The notes below the pieces were generated by a model, which was not told the DNA's origin, did not search any database, and saw nothing but the letters and a program-made list of their open reading frames with translations. From Cyanobium sp. CH-040 (GTDB lineage Bacteria > Cyanobacteriota > Cyanobacteriia > PCC-6307 > Cyanobiaceae), in the NCBI RefSeq assembly GCF_024346135.1, contig NZ_JAGQCJ010000019.1, positions 1-46,809 on the forward strand: a DNA stretch of 46,809 nucleotides. The letters run 5' to 3'. Both the position numbers and the translations under genes were made by a program. Positions 42,939-46,809 of the stretch are shown here, in pieces. Positions within the stretch are counted from its first letter, which is position 1; each line of letters opens with the position of its first letter.

Positions 42939-44648
42939 ATGCCAGGCACCCCCATCCACCAGCCTCAGGCCGACAGCGCCACCTCCGGCCGGTCCAGCAG
43001 CGGTGATGGCACTCCTGGGCCAGCCGATTCGCCGACTCCCCTCTCCCCATCCGGATCCACGCCCGTGGCACCCGTGGTGCTCACAATCCTGGATGGCTGG
43101 GGCTTCCGCCCCGGAGACGATCACAACGCGATCCAGGCCGCCGACACCCCGGTGATGGATGCCCTCTGGCACGCCTATCCCCACACGTTGATCGAGGCAA
43201 GCGGCGCCGCCGTCGGCCTCCCCGACGACCAGATGGGCAACTCGGAAGTCGGGCATCTGACGATCGGCAGCGGCCGCATCATCCGCCAGGAACTGGTGCG
43301 CATCAGCCAGGCGGTGCGTGATGGCTCCCTGGCAGCCAATCCCGCCCTCAATGGCCTCGCCGATCGCCTGATCGCCCGGGGCGGCACCCTGCACCTGATC
43401 GGCCTCAGCTCCGACGGCGGGGTCCACAGCCACATCGACCACCTGGGCGGACTGCTGCGCTGGGCCGCCGGCCGCGGTCTCAGCGACGTCTGTGTACACG
43501 CCATCACCGACGGTCGCGACACCGCCCCCAGCAGCGCACCCTGCTTCATCGCTCAGGTGGAGCAGCAGATCGCCGAGGCCGGCGTGGGCCGCATCGCCAC
43601 CCTCTGTGGCCGCTACTGGGCCATGGACCGCGACAGCCGCTGGGAGCGCACGGAAAAGGCCTACCGGCTGCTCACCGAGGCCGGCCCGGTTTCCTCCCTC
43701 AGCGCAACTGAGGCCATCGAGGCTTCCTACCGGGAGGACATCGGCGATGAGTTCCTCGAACCGCTGCGTCTGGGCGACGGCGTGGTGAAGGCCGGCGACG
43801 GCCTGGTGTGCTTCAACTTCCGCCCGGATCGCGTCCGGCAGCTCATGCGCGCCCTGGTGCTGCCGGACTTCGCAGGCTTTCCGCGAACCCCGATCCCCGA
43901 CCTCGATGTCGTCACCTTCACCCAGTACGAGAAGGGACTTCCGGTGGCCGTGGCCTTCCCACCCGAGTCCCTGGACGGGCTGCTCGGACAGGTGGTGTCG
44001 GAAGCGGGGCTGCGCCAGTTCCGCACTGCGGAAACCGAGAAATACCCCCATGTCACCTATTTCATGAACGGGGGCATCGAGCAGGCGTTTCCCGGCGAGG
44101 ACCGCCATCTGGTGCCTTCACCCCGGGTGGCCACCTATGACCAGGCGCCGGCAATGTCGGCCGATCAGCTCACCGACAGCTGCATCGCCGCCATCGGCAA
44201 GGGGATCTATGCACTGGTGGTGATCAACTACGCCAATCCCGACATGGTGGGCCACACCGGCCGCATGGAGGCCACCACGGAAGCCATCAGCACCGTCGAC
44301 CGCTGCGTGGGGCGGCTGCTGGAGGCCACCAGCCGCATGGGCGGCAGCATGCTGATCACCGCCGATCACGGCAACGCCGAGGTGATGCAAGGGCCCGATG
44401 GCCGCCCCTGGACGGCGCACACCACCAATCCGGTGCCGGTGATCCTGGTGGAAGGTGAGCGGCGCAAGCTGGTGGGTCACGGCAATGACATCCGCCTCCG
44501 CGACGAAGGGGGTCTGGCCGACATCGCCCCCACGCTCCTGGAACTGCTCGGCCTGCCCCAGCCCGACACCATGACCGGTCGCTCGCTGGTGGTGCCGGCG
44601 GCCGTGGGATCGGCGCCCACGCGCGTGCCGCAGACCCTGGGCGTCTAG
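42939..44648 (+). CDS. gpmI: 2,3-bisphosphoglycerate-independent phosphoglycerate mutase
   Basis: Interconverts 3- and 2-phosphoglycerate at the point where newly fixed carbon leaves the Calvin cycle for lower glycolysis. The metal-binding [15 protein letters not shown] and catalytic Ser segment [17 protein letters not shown] are clear, as are GRYWAMDRD and the late [11 protein letters not shown]. From ATG 42939 it has 569 residues; the first 42 are a Ser/Pro/Gly-rich stretch not usual in the family. GTG 43065 would give the standard N-terminus. An NtcA-type box lies upstream. Confidence 0.95.
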   Translation: MPGTPIHQPQADSATSGRSSSGDGTPGPADSPTPLSPSGSTPVAPVVLTILDGWGFRPGDDHNAIQAADTPVMDALWHAYPHTLIEASGAAVGLPDDQMGNSEVGHLTIGSGRIIRQELVRISQAVRDGSLAANPALNGLADRLIARGGTLHLIGLSSDGGVHSHIDHLGGLLRWAAGRGLSDVCVHAITDGRDTAPSSAPCFIAQVEQQIAEAGVGRIATLCGRYWAMDRDSRWERTEKAYRLLTEAGPVSSLSATEAIEASYREDIGDEFLEPLRLGDGVVKAGDGLVCFNFRPDRVRQLMRALVLPDFAGFPRTPIPDLDVVTFTQYEKGLPVAVAFPPESLDGLLGQVVSEAGLRQFRTAETEKYPHVTYFMNGGIEQAFPGEDRHLVPSPRVATYDQAPAMSADQLTDSCIAAIGKGIYALVVINYANPDMVGHTGRMEATTEAISTVDRCVGRLLEATSRMGGSMLITADHGNAEVMQGPDGRPWTAHTTNPVPVILVEGERRKLVGHGNDIRLRDEGGLADIAPTLLELLGLPQPDTMTGRSLVVPAAVGSAPTRVPQTLGV

Positions 44649-44675
44649 CCTTCCCCCAGACCCTCAGCGCCGCCG

Positions 44676-44906
44676 ATGCTCACCACCGTGCTCACCTGGG
44701 TGTGGTTCACCTCGGCGCTGCTGCTGATCATCACGGTGCTGCTGCACAGCCCCAAGGGCGACGGCATGGGCGGGCTGGCCGCCAGCGGCGGCTCGATGTT
44801 CACCAGCGCCCGCAGCGCCGAGCAGACCCTCAACCGCATCACCTGGACGCTGCTGCTGGTGTTCCTGGGCCTGGCGGTGGTGCTCAGCGCCGGCTGGCTG
44901 GGCTGA
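44676..44906 (+). CDS. secG: protein translocase subunit SecG
   Basis: A 76-residue inner- and thylakoid-membrane subunit assisting SecYE. Two hydrophobic helices (about residues 2-22 and 52-74) flank the conserved LLHSPKGDGMGGLAASGGSMF loop region. It lies 27 bases after gpmI on the same strand, a pairing I recall from other picocyanobacteria. Confidence 0.94.
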   Translation: MLTTVLTWVWFTSALLLIITVLLHSPKGDGMGGLAASGGSMFTSARSAEQTLNRITWTLLLVFLGLAVVLSAGWLG

Positions 44907-44913
44907 GGTCACT

Positions 44914-45423
44914 GTGCCGATCAGCCGCCGGATCCTGCTGACCACACTCGGCATCGGCGCCGTGCCTCCCGCACTGGCCGCCCTGCTGGGTCGCGCCAGG
45001 CCGGCTGACGCCGCCAGCCCGGCCAGCGATCCGGCCTGGCGTCTCAGCGACAGCGCCTGGCGGGAGCGTCTCAGCCCCGAGAGCTATGCCGTGCTGCGGC
45101 GCGAAGCTACCGAAGCGCCCTTCTCCAGTGCCCTCAACCAGGAGAAACGGCCGGGCACCTATCTCTGCGCCGGCTGCGGACTGCCGCTGTTCAGTTCTCA
45201 GGCGAAATACGACAGCGGCACCGGCTGGCCGAGCTTCTTCGCGGCGCTGCCGGAGTCCATCGGCAGCAAACGCGATTTCAAGCTGATCGTGCCGCGCACG
45301 GAGTATCACTGCCGCCGCTGCGGCGGCCATCAGGGCCACGTGTTCAACGACGGTCCCCGGCCCACCGGCAAGCGCTACTGCAACAACGGCGTGGCGCTCA
45401 CCTTCATTCCCAGCGACAGCTGA
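44914..45423 (+). CDS. msrB: exported peptide-methionine (R)-S-oxide reductase
   Basis: Reduces the R epimer of methionine sulfoxide. Zinc-binding pairs are Cys85/Cys88 (CAGC) and Cys133/Cys136 (CRRC), and the catalytic Cys156 lies in RYCNNG. The N-terminus, ISRRILLTTLGIGAVPPAL followed by ADAAS, has a twin-Arg and hydrophobic core consistent with a Tat-type signal. The start is a GTG at 44914, seven bases after secG. It complements the exported MsrA at 6368. Confidence 0.93.
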   Translation: MPISRRILLTTLGIGAVPPALAALLGRARPADAASPASDPAWRLSDSAWRERLSPESYAVLRREATEAPFSSALNQEKRPGTYLCAGCGLPLFSSQAKYDSGTGWPSFFAALPESIGSKRDFKLIVPRTEYHCRRCGGHQGHVFNDGPRPTGKRYCNNGVALTFIPSDS

Positions 45424-45587
45424 CACTGACAGTCCCGGCGATCGCTGAATGACCTGGTGGGAAACCACACCTAGACGGGGTTGTGAAGAGCGATGAACCA
45501 GGCGGCAGGGAGCTCTGTGGCAACACCGGCCTGACGCTACCAAGGGGTCATCAACACCATTCCCTTCCATCCCGAAGGCGGTAGCCG

Positions 45588-46673
45588 ATGTCACCATCGA
45601 TGCAGAACCACCCCTCAGCCCAGGAGGATGGCCGACAGCCTCTCTGCCGGGTACCAGAGGTCCCTGCCAGGGCTCTCGCTTCGGACGTCAGCGAACACCG
45701 CGCTTCGCTGATCCGGGTCACCGAGAAGAAATGGGTGAACAGCACCGTACTTCATTTCTGCTTTCTCGATGAGCCCGCCACCATCCGTGGCGCCGACGAC
45801 CAGAAGGATGCAGTCCGCAACGCCTTCTCGGAATGGAAGCAGCTAGGCATCGGCCTGGTCTTCACCGAAGTGGCGGATCCACGTGAGGCGGAGATCAGGA
45901 TCGGCTTTGATTGGAATGATGGATCCTGGTCCTATGTGGGGAGAGACAACATCGACTATGCGACCGATCCACGTGAGCGCACGATGAACTTTGGGTGGGA
46001 TCTCACCACGAACTATGGACACGACACCGCCCTGCATGAAATCGGTCACGCCATTGGATTCTCCCATGAACACCAGAATCCGAAGGCCGGTATCCAATGG
46101 AACGAGCAGGCTGTTCTTGCATACTTTTCAGGGCCACCGAACAGTTGGCCAGAGGAGCAGATCCGGCATAACATTCTGCGCAAGATTCAGGCCAGCGAAT
46201 CCGATGGAAGTGACTGGGACAAGAATTCGATCATGCATTATCAGTTTCCGAGTGGCCTGATCACGAAGCCAGAGGAATACCAGGAAAATCCCCTCATCCC
46301 CGATCCAGGCCTCTCAGCAGCAGATATCACCGAGGCGCTGCGCTTCTATCCCAGCCTTACCCAGGTTCTGCCGGAACTGCGGCCATGGGAGTCGCATCGA
46401 ATCCGGATCGCCGCCGGCCAGCAACTTGACTTTGTCATCCGGCCAAAGTTCAGCCGCGAATACACCATGCAGACCTTCGGCAACATGGACACAGTGATGG
46501 TCCTGTTCGAAGAGATGAACGGCGAAAATATTTTCTACGCCGGCGATGATGACAGTGGCACTTCCTACAATGCACGGATCACCGCACGTCTTGTACGGGA
46601 CCGGACCTACGTGCTGCGTGTGCGCCTCTATTTCGCCCAGCGGGCCGGGGAAGGGGCCCTGATGCTTTGGTAA
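45588..46673 (+). CDS. metzincin-type zinc metalloprotease (astacin/matrixin-like)
   Basis: A 361-residue protein with the full metzincin site HEIGHAIGFSH (His150, His154, His160) and a Met-turn SIMHYQF (Met216). The catalytic domain spans about 45-245. The C-terminal 85 residues look like an all-beta pre-peptidase or adhesion-type domain (LRPWESHRIRIAAGQQLDFV). No signal peptide is evident, which is odd for a secreted-type protease. GAAGG at 45574 is nine bases from the ATG. Hand-counted GC of one 60-base sample (46021-46080) is 53 percent, below the neighbours. Confidence 0.88.
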   Translation: MSPSMQNHPSAQEDGRQPLCRVPEVPARALASDVSEHRASLIRVTEKKWVNSTVLHFCFLDEPATIRGADDQKDAVRNAFSEWKQLGIGLVFTEVADPREAEIRIGFDWNDGSWSYVGRDNIDYATDPRERTMNFGWDLTTNYGHDTALHEIGHAIGFSHEHQNPKAGIQWNEQAVLAYFSGPPNSWPEEQIRHNILRKIQASESDGSDWDKNSIMHYQFPSGLITKPEEYQENPLIPDPGLSAADITEALRFYPSLTQVLPELRPWESHRIRIAAGQQLDFVIRPKFSREYTMQTFGNMDTVMVLFEEMNGENIFYAGDDDSGTSYNARITARLVRDRTYVLRVRLYFAQRAGEGALMLW

Positions 46674-46695
46674 TTGCCTCGCCGGCAAATGAAAA

Positions 46696-46713
46696 GCGTC
46701 CCCGCGGGGACGC
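46696..46713 (-). terminator. terminator stem-loop of groL
   Basis: A perfect eight-base stem (GCGTCCCC / GGGGACGC) with a two-base centre is followed on the minus strand by four T residues. It lies between the convergent protease and groL genes and may serve both. Confidence 0.8.
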
Positions 46714-46731
46714 CTGATCGTAGTGATGAAA

Positions 46732-46750
46732 GGGGTGGACAAGCCACCCC
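46732..46750 (-). terminator. second stem-loop downstream of groL
   Basis: GGGGTGG pairs with CCACCCC around a five-base loop and is followed on the minus strand by three T residues. It is 18 bases past the groL stop, forming a tandem pair with the stem at 46696. Confidence 0.55.
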
Positions 46751-46768
46751 GATGAGCCTCGGCAACGA

Positions 46769-46809
46769 TCAGTAGTCGAAGTCGCCGCCCATGCCGCCGC
46801 CGCCGGCGG
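46769..46809 (-). CDS. groL: chaperonin GroEL, C-terminal end only
   Basis: Only the last 12 or so codons are inside the window. They read a Gly-rich tract, then GGMGGDFDY and TGA, the usual Gly-Met-rich GroEL tail of cyanobacteria. The remainder lies beyond the right edge. Two stem-loops follow the stop. Confidence 0.85.
   Translation of the reverse strand, partial: AGGGGMGGDFDY

Noticed and set aside
45451-45467. GGTGG-GAAA-CCAC hairpin after msrB as a terminator
   Set aside because: Short stem and no T-run; could be chance.

Overview
The window is GC-rich chromosomal DNA of a cyanobacterium. It encodes cytochrome c-550 of photosystem II (psbV), a plant-type ferredoxin (petF), the ferredoxin-thioredoxin reductase variable chain, a photosystem II S4-domain protein, the NblS/Hik33-type sensor kinase, a complete kaiABC clock cluster, and several cyanobacteria-only small families (DUF1825, DUF1818, DUF2811). 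The base composition, compact spacing (many 1-4 base overlaps) and presence of kaiA point to the Synechococcus/Cyanobium group rather than Prochlorococcus; that assignment is inference.

Layout. 0.2-6.1 kb: tyrS and a DUF1825 gene (minus); then a LuxR-type regulator, a helix-hairpin-helix protein overlapping a GIY-YIG nuclease, pepA and a small membrane protein (plus). 6.1-14.4 kb: a tightly packed minus-strand run: hypothetical exported protein, purC, bamA, lpxC, fabZ, lpxA, lpxB, exported msrA and a small protein. It joins outer-membrane beta-barrel assembly, lipid A synthesis and fatty acid dehydration. 14.5-17.8 kb: purD and nblS (plus, overlapping). 17.8-20.7 kb: kaiA-kaiB-kaiC (minus), with kaiBC visibly poorer in GC than the flanks. 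20.8-28.7 kb: ribosomal proteins L21/L27, a methyltransferase, a queuosine-precursor transporter, truB, a YebC-family regulator, nagB, a SpoIID/LytB protein, RNase Z and psbV with a strong terminator. 28.8-33.8 kb: a small coding frame lacking an ordinary start, petF, prmA, serA, a membrane protein and the S4 protein. 33.8-37.7 kb: a repeat-bearing gene-free stretch leading to tRNA-Val(GAC), then murD, an EVE-domain protein, a membrane protein, DUF2811, and a structure-rich intergenic region. 37.7-42.7 kb: a dehydrogenase, DUF1818, rpoZ, a short Hsp70-like protein, a coiled/TPR-like membrane protein, ftrV and pyrR. 42.8-46.8 kb: gpmI behind a perfect NtcA-type box, secG, exported msrB, a metzincin protease of lower GC, and the last codons of groL entering from the right edge.

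Most of the window is core housekeeping and photosynthesis. No phage, IS element, CRISPR array or defence island was seen. The best candidates for something not already described are the NtcA box in front of gpmI, the overlapping HhH/GIY-YIG pair, the metzincin gene between secG/msrB and groL, the structured 37.3-37.7 kb intergenic region (stem-loop, G-quadruplex motif, perfect palindrome), the repeat ladder abutting tRNA-Val, and the kai cluster's composition break and leader structures.
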